Below are positions 35,367 through 44,938 of a stretch of 64,000 nt of DNA, in pieces; the stretch's first letter is position 1; the number at the start of each line of letters is the position of its first letter. The stretch spans positions 1 to 64,000 of the forward strand of contig NZ_SRZC01000015.1 of the NCBI RefSeq assembly GCF_004792655.1, in the 5' to 3' direction. Source of the stretch: Palleniella muris (GTDB lineage: Bacteria > Bacteroidota > Bacteroidia > Bacteroidales > Bacteroidaceae). The notes under the pieces were generated by a model, which was not told the origin of the DNA, made no database searches, and was given only the letters and a program-made list of their open reading frames with translations. A program made the translations under genes and the position numbers.

Positions 35367-36395
35367 ATGAAATTTTCAGTACACAGCACGACTCTCGTTT
35401 TTGACCTGTTCTTCTGCCTCGTCTTCGTGCCGCTCATCGTCATTCTCGGACCGGCACGCTACTGGCTTGTGCGCTGGACCGGCTTTTTCTTCCTTGCATG
35501 CGCCTATCTTTATATGTGCTATTTCACTATAAAGTATTTGAATTTCCCGAAACTGATGATTGCACGAAAGTACAAGAAGATAGGCATCTCCATTGCACTC
35601 CTCATCCTTTCCAACATTCTCATTTCCCACTTTCCCCTGCCTGACGTGGAATTCATCACCCCGGCGATGACAGAGTATCAGACCAGTGTCCGTGACCAAG
35701 GCATAATGCTGAACATGTGGCTCATGTTTTCCTTGGTGGTAGGCTACTCCCTCACGGTCTCTTTTGCCAATGAACTCTATGAGCAGCTGTTGCTGAAAAA
35801 GAGGATTGAGAACCAGAAGAACAAGGCTGAGATGGCTATGTTCAAAGCCCAGATAAGCCCGCATTTCCTTTTCAACACTCTCAATTCGCTGTACAGTCTT
35901 GTCATTGGGACGTCGCAAAAGGCTGAGGACGCATTCATAAAGTTCACGGAAATACTGAGGTACACATACGTCACGATAGAAAACGAGTCTGTGACATTGA
36001 AAGATGAGGTGACCTACATACAGAACTACATTGACCTTCAGGCATTGCGCCTCAACAAGCACACCACCGTGGACTGGAGCCATGACATCGATAATGATGG
36101 CGTTACGGTGCCTCCGATGATATTCCTCACCTTCGTTGAGAACGCTTTCAAATATGGCACATCGCCAAGCCATGACTGCTCCGTCGTCATACGCCTTACC
36201 GTGAAGGACGGAACCCTTTCGTTCACGACGCAGAACAGTGTGATGAAGCATGCCCATGAGTTCCGCCGCGATTTGCCTGTGGGCATGGAGAACTGCCGTG
36301 CGCGTCTCGAAGCATTGTTTCCGGGAAAGCATACGCTTGAAGTCTCGGAAGCAGACAGCAAGTTCAATGTATCACTCACCATACAGCTCTTCTGA
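35367..36395 (+). CDS. LytS/YehU-type sensor histidine kinase
   Basis: A 342-residue membrane kinase. Four hydrophobic helices occupy about residues 8-150, followed by a short coiled segment (LLLKKRIENQKNKAEMAMFK). The His_kinase motif is QISPHFLFNTLNSLYSL with the phospho-accepting His, and a HATPase domain follows with FVENAFKYGTSPSHDC. ATG 35367 is chosen over the TTG 35298 frame start because the first helix follows directly. It is paired with the LytTR regulator 90 bp downstream. The membrane sensor is short, so the signal is unknown. Confidence 0.88.
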   Translation: MKFSVHSTTLVFDLFFCLVFVPLIVILGPARYWLVRWTGFFFLACAYLYMCYFTIKYLNFPKLMIARKYKKIGISIALLILSNILISHFPLPDVEFITPAMTEYQTSVRDQGIMLNMWLMFSLVVGYSLTVSFANELYEQLLLKKRIENQKNKAEMAMFKAQISPHFLFNTLNSLYSLVIGTSQKAEDAFIKFTEILRYTYVTIENESVTLKDEVTYIQNYIDLQALRLNKHTTVDWSHDIDNDGVTVPPMIFLTFVENAFKYGTSPSHDCSVVIRLTVKDGTLSFTTQNSVMKHAHEFRRDLPVGMENCRARLEALFPGKHTLEVSEADSKFNVSLTIQLF

Positions 36396-36485
36396 CCATA
36401 AGCTGTTCCGCAGAGCCAACAATCCACGGCAAACAGGCGTTTGCCATAAACCAAACATAAAAGCACTACGCAACAATAAGCAATA

Positions 36486-37181
36486 ATGAACAGTAATGTA
36501 AACTGCATAGCCATTGACGATGAGCCATTGGCACTGGAGATTATAGAGAAATTCTGCACACGAATGGACGGTTTCGCGCTCCGTACATATTCTGACCCGG
36601 AAGAGGGACTTGCCGCCATTCTCCAAGAAAGACCTGACATAGTGTTCCTTGACATAGAGATGGAAAACATCACAGGACTTGCCATTGCACGCCGGCTCCC
36701 TAAGGAGATTTGCGTCATTTTCACGACAGCTTACCTCAACTACGCACTTGAAGGCTTCAATCTTGATGTCGTCGACTATCTCCACAAGCCATTCGCATTC
36801 AGCCGTTTCCAAGCCGCCTGCACAAAAGCCTTGCGCAGAATCGAATTCAATGCGATGAACTCCGCAAGCCAGAATCTGGTGGTCAAGCAGGAATATAACA
36901 ATGTAAGTATCCCATTGAGCGACATCCTTTACATTGAAGCCATGGAAGGTTATTCCAGGATACACAGGCTCAGCGACAAGCCAATCATGTCACGTGGCGT
37001 GCTGAAATCCTTTGGCGACAGGCTGTCTCCCACAGAGTTCATACGTACACACCGCTCATATATTGTGGCAGCGGGTAAAGTGAAGAGTTTCACAAAACAG
37101 TCAGTCACACTCGTTAACGGGGCGACACTGCCTATCAGCAGGCAGTATTCGGAGAATGTGGTGAGACTCCTGAGCGAATGA
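36486..37181 (+). CDS. LytTR-family response regulator
   Basis: A 231-residue protein with a receiver domain (CIAIDDEPLALEII; Asp56 in VFLDIEM; Lys in VDYLHKPFAFSRF) and a C-terminal LytTR DNA-binding domain (DILYIEAMEGYSRIHR, TEFIRTHRSYIVAAGKVKSF, LPISRQYSENVVRLL). It is the partner of the preceding kinase. Target promoters are unknown. A terminator hairpin at 37226-37265 ends the pair. Confidence 0.92.
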   Translation: MNSNVNCIAIDDEPLALEIIEKFCTRMDGFALRTYSDPEEGLAAILQERPDIVFLDIEMENITGLAIARRLPKEICVIFTTAYLNYALEGFNLDVVDYLHKPFAFSRFQAACTKALRRIEFNAMNSASQNLVVKQEYNNVSIPLSDILYIEAMEGYSRIHRLSDKPIMSRGVLKSFGDRLSPTEFIRTHRSYIVAAGKVKSFTKQSVTLVNGATLPISRQYSENVVRLLSE

Positions 37182-37225
37182 CCGTTCACTTTTACGCAAT
37201 GCATCTGTTTTTGCGTGTCAAACAG

Positions 37226-37265
37226 ACAGTGTTTAATGATTTTTCAATCATGAACACTGTTTTAT
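37226..37265 (+). terminator. Terminator after the LytTR regulator
   Basis: ACAGTGTT pairs with AACACTGT with an inner TGATT/AATCA stem, then TTTTATT. The remainder of the gap to 37485 carries the rubrerythrin promoter and leader. Confidence 0.75.
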
Positions 37266-37336
37266 TATGGATTTAACTTTATGAAAGAATGTCTTATAAA
37301 AAATATTCTTACATGTTCAAAAAAACGCAAAAACAA

Positions 37337-37367
37337 TTGTTTGTTATGCAATTTCTTATTACTTTTG
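37337..37367 (+). promoter_or_regulatory. Promoter of the rubrerythrin gene
   Basis: TTG 37337-37339, 20 bp, TACTTTTG 37360-37367. A leader of about 110 nt precedes the start codon. Confidence 0.65.
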
Positions 37368-37484
37368 CCACCGAGATTTTCAACCAAGGCTGCCGACAAT
37401 GCCGGTGACTGGCTCAGGACCAAGACCACGGGAGATGCATTATCGGCAGGCTTAAAAAGTTAAACCCTTAAAAACACACTTATT

Positions 37485-38063
37485 ATGAACAAAAGTATTA
37501 AAGGGACTCAGACAGAGAAGAATCTGATGTCATCATTTGCAGGTGAGTGTCAGGCCAGAATGCGTTACACTTATTTCGCATCAAAGGCTAAGAAAGAAGG
37601 ATTTGAACAAGTGGCTGCCATTTTCGAGGAGACAGCCAACCAGGAGAAGGAGCATGCAGAGCGTATGTTCAAGTATCTTGAAGGCGGCACATGTGAGATT
37701 TGTGCCTCATTCCCTGCCAGAGTGATTGGAACAACCGTTGAAAATCTGCAGGCAGCAGCAAAAGGCGAGCATGAAGAAGCGGAAGTTGACTATCCGAAGT
37801 TTGCCGACATAGCAGAGGAGGAGGGCTTTGACGAGATAGCAAAGATGTACCGTAACATTGCTATTGCGGAGCGTGGACACGAGAACCGATACGGCAAACT
37901 GCTGAAAAACCTTGAGGAAGGCACTGTCTTCAAGAAGGATGGCAAAGTCTATTGGCAGTGCCGCAACTGCGGATACATTGTTGAAGCAAGCGCCGCTCCG
38001 AAGGAATGCCCGGCATGCCTGCACGCACAGGCTTACTTTGAGGTGATGAAAGACAACTATTGA
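37485..38063 (+). CDS. rbr: Rubrerythrin
   Basis: A 192-residue cytosolic non-haem iron protein that reduces hydrogen peroxide in anaerobes. The ferritin-like part has paired Glu residues (SFAGECQARMRY, FEETANQEKEHAERMF, IAIAERGHENRY) for the di-iron site. The C-terminal rubredoxin part has CRNCGY and CPAC for the mononuclear iron. Length is standard. It is followed by superoxide dismutase, whose product peroxide it would remove. Confidence 0.95.
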   Translation: MNKSIKGTQTEKNLMSSFAGECQARMRYTYFASKAKKEGFEQVAAIFEETANQEKEHAERMFKYLEGGTCEICASFPARVIGTTVENLQAAAKGEHEEAEVDYPKFADIAEEEGFDEIAKMYRNIAIAERGHENRYGKLLKNLEEGTVFKKDGKVYWQCRNCGYIVEASAAPKECPACLHAQAYFEVMKDNY

Positions 38064-38186
38064 TGTAAAGTCAAATATGGCGCAGTGGCAGTAATGGCGG
38101 TGCTTGTTGCCGGAAGACAGGCGGCTGTGCCATACAAAGTCCCCAATCTGAACCTTTGGTCTTAAACTTTTAATTCGCTTACAACT

Positions 38187-38780
38187 ATGGATAACATGAA
38201 ATTTCAAATGCCCGCACTCGGCTATGCCGCTGACTCACTCGCGCCGGCTATCAGCGCAGAAACTGTCAACCTGCATTACGGAAAGCATCTGCAGACTTAC
38301 GTAGACAACCTTAACAGGCTTGTTGCAGGAAGCGGATTTGAGGACAATACATTAGAAGAGATTGCGGCAAAAGCCACAGGACCGCTCGGCAACAATGCCG
38401 GACAGGTAGTGAACCATACACTGTATTTTGAACAGTTGTCACCCAACGCCAAGTCAACCGAACCGTCAGCAGCGTTTATAGAGAAGATAAACCGCGCTTT
38501 CGGAAGCATGGAGGGCATGCGCGAAAAGCTCAGCGAAGCCGCCATAGGCCTCTTTGGCTCCGGCTGGGCATGGCTGGCAATGGATGAGAATGGTGAACTT
38601 TCAATCCTTCAGATGCAGAATGCCGACAACCCATTGCGTCACGGACTGCGCCCGTTGCTGACCATTGACGTATGGGAGCATGCTTACTATCTTGATTATC
38701 AGAACAGGAGGGCAGAGCATGTAAAAGCAATATGGGACATCATTGATTGGAATGTTGTCTCTGCCCGTGCAGAGCAATGA
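38187..38780 (+). CDS. sodB: Superoxide dismutase (Fe/Mn family)
   Basis: A 197-residue enzyme converting superoxide to peroxide and oxygen. Ligand regions are visible: LHYGKHLQTYVDNLN (first His), NHTLYFEQL (second His) and DVWEHAYYLDYQNRR (Asp and third His). GSGWAWLAM is the usual active-site segment. The metal cannot be decided; Bacteroidales enzymes are often iron or cambialistic. It lies 123 bp after rubrerythrin, perhaps on the same transcript. Confidence 0.95.
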   Translation: MDNMKFQMPALGYAADSLAPAISAETVNLHYGKHLQTYVDNLNRLVAGSGFEDNTLEEIAAKATGPLGNNAGQVVNHTLYFEQLSPNAKSTEPSAAFIEKINRAFGSMEGMREKLSEAAIGLFGSGWAWLAMDENGELSILQMQNADNPLRHGLRPLLTIDVWEHAYYLDYQNRRAEHVKAIWDIIDWNVVSARAEQ

Positions 38781-38850
38781 TGAAACAAGCCTATACAGTC
38801 AGTGCTGACTTGTCTGGCTCTGATGTACGGAAATGAAATACTCCAATATA

Positions 38851-38895
38851 AAACGTGGTGACACAACCTTTATTTTTGGTCGTGTCACCACGTTT
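38851..38895. terminator. Bidirectional terminator between sodB and carbonic anhydrase
   Basis: AAACGTGGTGACAC pairs with GTGTCACCACGTTT, with A- and T-rich flanks, serving the two convergent genes. Confidence 0.88.
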
Positions 38896-38930
38896 TGTAT
38901 ACTTGCCTTTCCGGCAACCAAAGGAAGCAA

Positions 38931-39470
38931 TCACATTTCCTCAAGTTCTCCGGTCTCTGAGTCTATGATGAAACCGCGCACAATGATGTCCTTAGGAACC
39001 AGTGGGTGGGTTCTTATGGTCTCCACGGTTCTGCGCACGGACTCCGGCGTGTCCTTGAATCCTTCAAGCCATGCATCGAGGTCAATGCCACATTTGCGTA
39101 TGGTCGCCAGTGTGCTGTCTGTCACTCCGCGTGCTATCATCTGCTCATGGAAATGCTCATAACTCATGTGGCATGCACCGCAATGGGAATGGGCGACAAC
39201 CATAATCTCCTCAACTCCAAGCTCGTAGATGGCTACAATCAGGCTGCGCATCGCTGAGTCGAATGCGGAAATAACCAGTCCTCCGGCATTCTTTATGATT
39301 TTCGCGTCACCATTCTTCAGACCTAACGCCGCTGGAAGCAGCTCTGTCAGGCGCGTGTCCATACAACTGAGCACGGCAAGTTTCTTGTCTGGATACTTGT
39401 CAGTCACAAATTTCTCGTACTCCTTGTTCTCAACAAAACCTTTGTTGTAATCTATAATCCGGTCTATCAT
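38931..39470 (-). CDS. Beta-class carbonic anhydrase
   Basis: A 179-residue zinc enzyme that interconverts carbon dioxide and bicarbonate. Zinc ligands are in LSCMDTRL (Cys, with the Asp-Arg pair) and HSHCGAC (His and Cys). The start codon chosen (MIDRIIDYNKGF) agrees with family N-termini; the frame extends further upstream, but those codons lie partly before the promoter. It is convergent with sodB. Confidence 0.88.
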   Translation of the reverse strand: MIDRIIDYNKGFVENKEYEKFVTDKYPDKKLAVLSCMDTRLTELLPAALGLKNGDAKIIKNAGGLVISAFDSAMRSLIVAIYELGVEEIMVVAHSHCGACHMSYEHFHEQMIARGVTDSTLATIRKCGIDLDAWLEGFKDTPESVRRTVETIRTHPLVPKDIIVRGFIIDSETGELEEM

Positions 39471-39532
39471 AATTATATAGCTGTTTGTATCAATAGGCAT
39501 ATCAAAGACTCGCGCATAATGAAAGCGCAGGA

Positions 39533-39563
39533 CAAAAATACACAAACTTATTGAGAAAACAAA
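39533..39563 (-). promoter_or_regulatory. Promoter of the carbonic anhydrase gene
   Basis: On the minus strand TTTG (39560-39563), 19 bp, then TATTTTTG (39533-39540). Confidence 0.7.
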
Positions 39564-39771
39564 ATATTTTAAGTCTTTATTGCAATTTTCTCCTTTGGAG
39601 CACAATGCAGGAGCCTACACCATATTCCTTATATAATGTGAAAGTTAGTGCCTTTATTATATGTGTAGGTCAAGAAAACGGAATATTTTGTGATGATTTC
39701 TTTCTTTGTGTTAAAAATACTTTCTGTGTCCGCACACAAAAATCATGACACAAAAAACACAGTCAAAATAC

Positions 39772-39802
39772 TTGCAACTCTCAGGAAAAGTGCTTATCTT
39801 TG
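39772..39802 (+). promoter_or_regulatory. Promoter of a short non-coding transcript
   Basis: TTG 39772-39774, 20 bp, TATCTTTG 39795-39802, followed by CACTCGTTAT, similar to the tRNA promoters of this window. Confidence 0.7.
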
Positions 39803-39808
39803 CACTCG

Positions 39809-39898
39809 TTATCCTGAAAACAATCTCTTTACCTTAGAAAAAGACTAATACCTATTGAAGTTAAGAGCGGTAGCCTGTGAAGGTCATCGCTTTTTTTT
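39809..39898 (+). ncRNA. Candidate small RNA of about 90 nt
   Basis: A good promoter is followed within 60 nt by an intrinsic terminator (AGCGGTAGCC with GGTCATCGCT, then eight T), with no start codon leading to a convincing frame. The unit is bounded by the divergent carbonic anhydrase gene and the minus-strand zinc-ribbon gene, so it is not a leader of either. Function unknown. Confidence 0.5.
39866..39898 (+). terminator. Terminator of the candidate 90-nt RNA
   Basis: A ten-base stem with G-U pairs and one mismatch, followed by TTTTTTTT. Confidence 0.7.
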
Positions 39899-39978
39899 AT
39901 GCTCATATTTCAAGTTGAAAAAGCAATATTAAAGAGAGCTTCCAAGTATACAAGCAAGTCAGCAAGAGATGCTTGTCC

Positions 39979-40173
39979 TCATTCCATCTGCTTCCACAAC
40001 ATCTTATACCTGACCCTGTCAAGCCATGATATTATTTTAGGGAAAGTGCGAATGCTGCCACATTTCACGCACTTCACCGGTGTAATCAAATCGGTGTTTT
40101 TCCATTGGATACCCATTTCGTCAAATTCTTGTCCACAATCAGTGCAGACAAATGTGATGTTTCCTTTCAACAT
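39979..40173 (-). CDS. Small zinc-ribbon protein
   Basis: A 64-residue protein with CTDC near residue 10 and CVKC near residue 35, the two knuckles of a zinc ribbon. MLKGNITFVCTDCGQEF looks like a conserved small Bacteroidales protein. The C-terminal tail is basic and aromatic (WLDRVRYKMLWKQ). No function is assigned; zinc ribbons of this size often bind nucleic acid or protein partners. The conserved Cys spacing makes a real gene likely. Confidence 0.65.
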   Translation of the reverse strand: MLKGNITFVCTDCGQEFDEMGIQWKNTDLITPVKCVKCGSIRTFPKIISWLDRVRYKMLWKQME

Positions 40174-40324
40174 AGTTTGTTCATAGTTTATGAGTTAGAC
40201 TTCTGGTTAAGTGCCTGCAATCCATGACAAGCATGCCGCAGTTCCTTTATTGGCAATAAGATGGTCTGAGTGGGTTAGCATGCTAATGGCTTCCGGTTCC
40301 GTGTTCACCATTCTTCATGATAAG

Positions 40325-40495
40325 AAAAGAGCCCCTGAAGTCCACAGACTTTCTGGGGCTCAAATTCTCTCTCTGCATTATTACTATTCAAATGAATTTC
40401 AAACCATGACTCTCGTACTTTGCCAATATTTTCTATAGAGACTTTACCAATAGCAATGGCATTCACCGCCATAAAACACACCTTTGTAAAGTTCT
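40325..40495 (-). ncRNA. Candidate small RNA or mRNA of a 55-residue peptide
   Basis: On the minus strand a -7 element TATCTTTG (40502-40509) precedes a transcript that ends in a strong hairpin GAGCCCC/GGGGCTC (40329-40361) with TTTTCTT after it. Inside, an ATG opens a 55-codon frame starting MAVNAIAIGKVS, but that frame runs through the terminator hairpin, so translation is doubtful. No other gene lies on this strand nearby. Confidence 0.4.
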
Positions 40496-40678
40496 CTACT
40501 GCAAAGATAATAATTTTATTGTATTTTAACTGCATTTTCGGGGGGGGTAACGTTTGTTAACAAAATAAAACTATAATTCACGTAAACGAAAGGCGTTGTG
40601 TTGCCATGGAAAATACGGTTAATGCCATATTCAAACTGCTCGGACAAGAAGGCTTTGTTTGTTGTGGTCTTCCATTCG

Positions 40679-40741
40679 TTGACACATTCATGTCAGATAT
40701 TGACACATATTTTGATTATCCAAGAATAAGTCATAATTTTG
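40679..40741 (+). promoter_or_regulatory. Promoter with TTGACAC direct repeat upstream of the coiled-coil lipoprotein
   Basis: TTGACAC at 40679-40685 and 40700-40706 (21 bp apart), TTTG at 40711-40714, TAATTTTG at 40734-40741. All spacings equal those at 30971-31033. The TTG at 40739 lies inside the -7 element and cannot be the translation start. Confidence 0.75.
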
Positions 40742-40774
40742 CCGGCAGTTAGTAACCAAAATAGGAGAAACATT

Positions 40775-41632
40775 ATGAAAAAGCAAATCATCACATCACT
40801 TGCCGCATTGGCACTGCTTTGTGCTTGTGGCAACGACAAGCAGTCTAAGGAACAGCAAAACCTCATGGAAGCCTCAAAGCAGGAACTTGCAGAGGCTGTC
40901 AGTGAGCGTGACCAACTTTTACGCCTTGTGGGCGAAGTGTCTTCGGGAATGGAACAGATAAAGCATATTGAGAACATACTTACGCTTTCCAAGTCAGGAG
41001 AGAACAAGTCGCAACGTGCTCAGTTGCTTGCTGACATGGAGACCATACAGAAGACTTTGAAGGAAAGAAGGGAACAGCTTGAACAGCTTGAGGCTAAGTT
41101 GAAGAAGTCAACACTTTTCAACAAGGAGCTCCAGACAACCATCGAGGCTCTTCGTGCACAGATCGAGTCACAAGCAACAGAGATTGAAGACTTGCGCACA
41201 CAGCTTACTGCAGCAAAGGAGCGTATAGGGCAGCTGAGGAACTCTGTCGATTCCCTCAACACTGCTGTGGCTAACGTGACAACGGAAAAGGATGCAGCGC
41301 AGAAAGCTTCAGTGCAGTTGGAGAACGAGCTGAACACTTGCTACTACACTGTAGACACAAAATCAAATCTCAAGAAGCATAAGGTCATAGAAACAGGATT
41401 CCTGCGCAAGTCAAAACTCATGAAAGGTGACTTTGACCAGAATGTTTTTGTCATCAGTGACAAGAGAACCCTCACAACAATTAATCTGAAGTCAAAGAAG
41501 GCGAAGATACGCACAAACCACCCTGCCGGCTCTTATGAGTTGGTGGAGAACAACGGACAGAAAGTGTTGCGCATAACAAAGCCGCAACAGTTCTGGGAAC
41601 TTTCCAACTACTTGGTTGTCCAGACGGACTAA
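40775..41632 (+). CDS. Coiled-coil lipoprotein
   Basis: A 285-residue protein from ATG 40775. The signal peptide MKKQIITSLAALALLCAC ends in a lipobox (LCAC). Residues about 25-190 are rich in Leu, Glu, Gln and Lys in heptads (LEQLEAKLKKSTLFNKELQ, AKERIGQLRNSVDSLN), a long coiled coil in the periplasm. The last 90 residues form a separate domain (TVDTKSNLKKHKVIETGFL, KAKIRTNHPAGSYELV). Function unknown; similar proteins in Bacteroidales are uncharacterised. It shares an unusual promoter layout with the TPR gene at 31.1 kb. Confidence 0.8.
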   Translation: MKKQIITSLAALALLCACGNDKQSKEQQNLMEASKQELAEAVSERDQLLRLVGEVSSGMEQIKHIENILTLSKSGENKSQRAQLLADMETIQKTLKERREQLEQLEAKLKKSTLFNKELQTTIEALRAQIESQATEIEDLRTQLTAAKERIGQLRNSVDSLNTAVANVTTEKDAAQKASVQLENELNTCYYTVDTKSNLKKHKVIETGFLRKSKLMKGDFDQNVFVISDKRTLTTINLKSKKAKIRTNHPAGSYELVENNGQKVLRITKPQQFWELSNYLVVQTD

Positions 41633-41845
41633 AGTCTTGCGCCTTTCCGAACATAAGGAAAAAAGGAGATTCATCCAAACTGGGATTGGCAAACCTGAGA
41701 GCCTTCTGACATGGTTTACACATTTATATAATTAGGTTTGCCGGTACAGTGTTTTTATAAAGAATATCCTTCTGAAGAGCGTTCGCAGATACTTGCATCT
41801 TATGTGCAGTCTGTGGATGCTCTTTTTGTGTTATGGCATTTCGTG

Positions 41846-41905
41846 TGAAAATGTGATTGTGCCACAACTTGTAGAGTTTTGCCGGACGACGCCAATATAA
41901 ATCAC
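41846..41905. repeat. Dispersed intergenic repeat, copy 1
   Basis: The segment with TGAAAATGTGATT, ACAACTTGT and GAGTTTT is about three-quarters identical to 48473-48535. Both copies are intergenic and neither codes for protein. Confidence 0.5.
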
Positions 41906-41975
41906 ATTGTTACAATAATTTCATCCTACCATTTTACAATTTAGCCTAATAGTATGTATAGCATAGACAGAGGCA

Positions 41976-42018
41976 TAAAACAAAGATGTGCAGACATTTC
42001 ACAATGTCTGCACATCTT
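41976..42018 (-). terminator. Terminator of the 290-nt RNA
   Basis: AAGATGTGCAGACATT pairs perfectly with AATGTCTGCACATCTT around four bases; minus-strand T-tract follows. Confidence 0.9.
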
Positions 42019-42268
42019 GTTTGTATTGATTTCTAAACTTTTCAAAAAGAAAGACGAGCCTCACGGCTGGTCGGTGTTACCTGAATTAACAACAAATCTT
42101 TTTACTCTTAAAAATCTAATACAATCTAAACTAACTAACTTTTACCTAATAACTAAAACCTAACTATATACTATCTATGAAAAACTAATTTCTTTTCAGT
42201 CAAGACTGTGTTTCAAGTCCTGTTGTCATCAGTACTTTTTGATGTCTCTACATCCTTTGTTCCTTTTG
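41976..42268 (-). ncRNA. Candidate stand-alone non-coding RNA of about 290 nt
   Basis: On the minus strand TTTG (42302-42305), 19 bp, TACCTTTG (42275-42282) predicts a start near 42268. A near-perfect 16-bp hairpin (41983-42018) with TTTGTTTT ends it. No open frame of note lies between, and the next gene in that direction is on the other strand. The middle is AU-rich with repeated TTAGTT-like words, and CAGCCGTGAGGCTCGTC could form a small stem. The rest of 41633-42658 holds only a repeat and terminators. Confidence 0.55.
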
Positions 42269-42274
42269 ACGATG

Positions 42275-42305
42275 CAAAGGTACGACTGTTCTCGCACATG
42301 GCAAA
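42275..42305 (-). promoter_or_regulatory. Promoter of the 290-nt RNA
   Basis: Minus-strand TTTG, 19-bp gap, TACCTTTG followed by CATCG. Confidence 0.75.
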
Positions 42306-42600
42306 ATATTTATGTTGTTTTTTACTCAAAAAAGCGTTATTATTGATAGGGGTCAAGCATGTTTTCCGGCATAGGGTGTAAATATAACACTTTTTCGCAT
42401 TTATCATGATTCTTTGTGTTTTCTCTGAGTAGCATATTTTTGCATATTGTTTGTGCTTGTTGTTCCTTTTTGTGACATATATTTATGGTAGGGTAGAGTA
42501 TTCCTGACATTTTGCAATATGGACGTTTTACGTGTCTTTCATGCTTAATGCTTTGAAAAAGATGTTTTTTTGTTGTGAAAAGCCTTGTTTTGCTGATATG

Positions 42601-42637
42601 AAAAATGGGGCTGCACTTCAAACAGGTGCAGCCCCAT
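42601..42637 (-). terminator. Terminator of the malic enzyme gene
   Basis: ATGGGGCTGCAC pairs with GTGCAGCCCCAT; on the minus strand TTTTTC follows. It is 22 bp past the malic enzyme stop. Confidence 0.9.
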
Positions 42638-42658
42638 GGAAAGGAAAGGTTGTATTCT

Positions 42659-44938
42659 TTACTTTATCTTGTTCACGTAAGCATCGATTACAGCTACGGC
42701 AACAATGTTTACCACGTCACGAACTGTAGAGTCGAAGTCTGTGAAATGGATAGGCTTCTTAAGACCCATCTGTATCGGACCTATCACTTCCGTCTCAGGA
42801 GAGAAGCCCTTGATGAGCTTATAGGCAGAGTTCGCTGCCGAGAGGTTTGTGAAAATCATTGAGTTCACGACCTCCCCGTGCAGGCGGAGGAATGGATACT
42901 TCTTGTCTCTGCGCTCATGGTCGAGTGCAAGGTCGATAGACATCTCGCCGTCAATCTTCAGGTCAGGGTATTCAGCCTGCATCTCTGCCACGACATCGTG
43001 CATAAGTCTTGGGCTGCCATCCTTGTCCACACCGAAATTGGAGTATGAGATCATTGCCATTTTAGGCTCATCATTGAAGAAGCGTATAGCATCCGCTGTA
43101 AGTCTGGAGATGTCCTTCAGTGTCTCCTTGTCCGGGTGACGGTTGATGAGTGTGTCGGCAATGTAGTATGTGCCACGCTTGGAATTGACAATGTGCATTG
43201 TTCCGAAATGCTTGTAGTTGTCACGTATGCCAACCACTTCCTTAGCGACTTTGATAGTGTTTGAGAACTTTGTGTAGACACCTGTGATAAATGCATCCGC
43301 CTCTCCTGTCTCGACCATCATCATTCCGAAGTAGTTGCGCTCGAACATCTTGTCGTTTGCCTCCTCGAAGTTATATCCTTCGCGGCAGCATTTCTCTGCA
43401 AGTATCCGTGCATATCGTTCACGGCGCGCCATTTCGCGGTCATGGCGTAGGTTTACAATCTCTATTCCTGTCAGGTCAAGGTCGAGTTCCGCGGCTTTCT
43501 TTTCTATCATCTCATCGTTGCCGAGGAGTATAGGCTGGCATATTCCCTCCTGCTTAGCCTGCACGGCAGCCTTTATCATTGTCGGGTGGAGACCTTCAGC
43601 GAACACCACACGCTGTGGGTGCTTGCGTGCTGTCTCGTAGAGTGACTGGGTCACGTTTGTCTCCTGTCCCATCTTGCGGCGTAGGTTGTTCTTGTATGCA
43701 TCCCAGTCAGTGATAGGGGTGCGCGCCACTCCTGAGTCCATGGCAGCCTTTGCAACAGCAGCGGAAACTTCTGTGATGAGGCGTGGGTCGACAGGTTTCG
43801 GAATGAAATAGTCAGGACCGAAGGTAAGGTTGTTGACCTTGTAGACCTGGTTCACCACATCCGGAACAGGCTGTTTTGCAAGGTCGGCAATGGCATGTAC
43901 AGCCGCAATCTTCATCTCCTCATTGATTGCAGAGGCGTTAACGTCCAATGCGCCACGGAAGATGTAAGGGAATCCGATTACATTGTTTATCTGGTTAGGA
44001 TAGTCGGAGCGTCCTGTGGACATGAGAACGTCCGGGCGTGCATCCATGGCATCCTCGTAGGAGATTTCCGGTATAGGGTTCGCGCATGCGAAGACGATAG
44101 GGTTCTTTGCCATGGAACGTATCATCTCCTTGCTGACAACATTGCCCTTTGAAAGTCCGAGGAACACGTCAGCGTCCTTCATAGCCTCTTCCAATGTGTG
44201 CGCATCGCGGCGTTCTGTCGCGAAGAACTTCTTCTGTTCCGTAAGATTAGGTCTGTCGCTGGTAATCACTCCCTTGGAGTCAAGCATCAGGATGTTCTCC
44301 AGTTTTGCGCCGAGGGCGACATACAGCTTTGTGCACATTATGGCTGCCGCACCCGCACCGCTGACCACAATCTTCACATCCTCAATCTTCTTTCCTGCCA
44401 CCTCAAGTGCGTTGAGGAGGCCCGCTGAAGAGATGATGGCCGTGCCGTGCTGGTCATCGTGCATGACAGGGATGTCAAGAGTCTTCTTCAGACGCTCCTC
44501 GATGTAGAAACACTCGGGAGCCTTGATGTCCTCAAGGTTGATGCCGCCGAATGTCGGTGCAATCTTCTCCACTGCCTCGCAGAATTTCTCCGGGTCTTTC
44601 TCGTCAACCTCAATGTCGAAGACGTCTACTCCGCCATAGATTTTGAACAGAAGGCCTTTTCCCTCCATGACAGGCTTTCCTGACATCGCGCCTATGTCAC
44701 CGAGTCCGAGCACGGCTGTGCCATTGGAGATTACGGCAACGAGGTTGCCCTTGTCCGTGTACTTGTAAACAGAATCAGGATTATCTTGAATCTCCAGGCA
44801 AGGATATGCCACGCCCGGTGAGTACGCTAATGACAAGTCTGTCTGAGTACGATAAGGCTTTGTTGGTACTACCTCGATTTTACCGGGTCGGCCGGCCTCG
44901 TGATATTCAAGGGCGGCTTCTTTCGTTATTTTCACCAT
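42659..44938 (-). CDS. maeB: Malic enzyme fused to a phosphate-acetyltransferase-like domain
   Basis: A 759-residue MaeB-type protein. The N-terminal 430 residues are the malic enzyme, oxidatively decarboxylating malate to pyruvate with [44 protein letters not shown] (metal site) and [12 protein letters not shown] (nucleotide fold). The C-terminal 330 residues resemble phosphotransacetylase ([46 protein letters not shown]) and in this family act in regulation by acetyl-CoA rather than catalysis. It is a single-gene unit divergent from fbaA. Confidence 0.94.
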   Translation of the reverse strand: MVKITKEAALEYHEAGRPGKIEVVPTKPYRTQTDLSLAYSPGVAYPCLEIQDNPDSVYKYTDKGNLVAVISNGTAVLGLGDIGAMSGKPVMEGKGLLFKIYGGVDVFDIEVDEKDPEKFCEAVEKIAPTFGGINLEDIKAPECFYIEERLKKTLDIPVMHDDQHGTAIISSAGLLNALEVAGKKIEDVKIVVSGAGAAAIMCTKLYVALGAKLENILMLDSKGVITSDRPNLTEQKKFFATERRDAHTLEEAMKDADVFLGLSKGNVVSKEMIRSMAKNPIVFACANPIPEISYEDAMDARPDVLMSTGRSDYPNQINNVIGFPYIFRGALDVNASAINEEMKIAAVHAIADLAKQPVPDVVNQVYKVNNLTFGPDYFIPKPVDPRLITEVSAAVAKAAMDSGVARTPITDWDAYKNNLRRKMGQETNVTQSLYETARKHPQRVVFAEGLHPTMIKAAVQAKQEGICQPILLGNDEMIEKKAAELDLDLTGIEIVNLRHDREMARRERYARILAEKCCREGYNFEEANDKMFERNYFGMMMVETGEADAFITGVYTKFSNTIKVAKEVVGIRDNYKHFGTMHIVNSKRGTYYIADTLINRHPDKETLKDISRLTADAIRFFNDEPKMAMISYSNFGVDKDGSPRLMHDVVAEMQAEYPDLKIDGEMSIDLALDHERRDKKYPFLRLHGEVVNSMIFTNLSAANSAYKLIKGFSPETEVIGPIQMGLKKPIHFTDFDSTVRDVVNIVAVAVIDAYVNKIK

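Noticed and set aside
37281..37463. A 60-codon frame before rubrerythrin
   Set aside because: The rubrerythrin promoter at 37337-37367 lies inside it, and the peptide has no conserved look.
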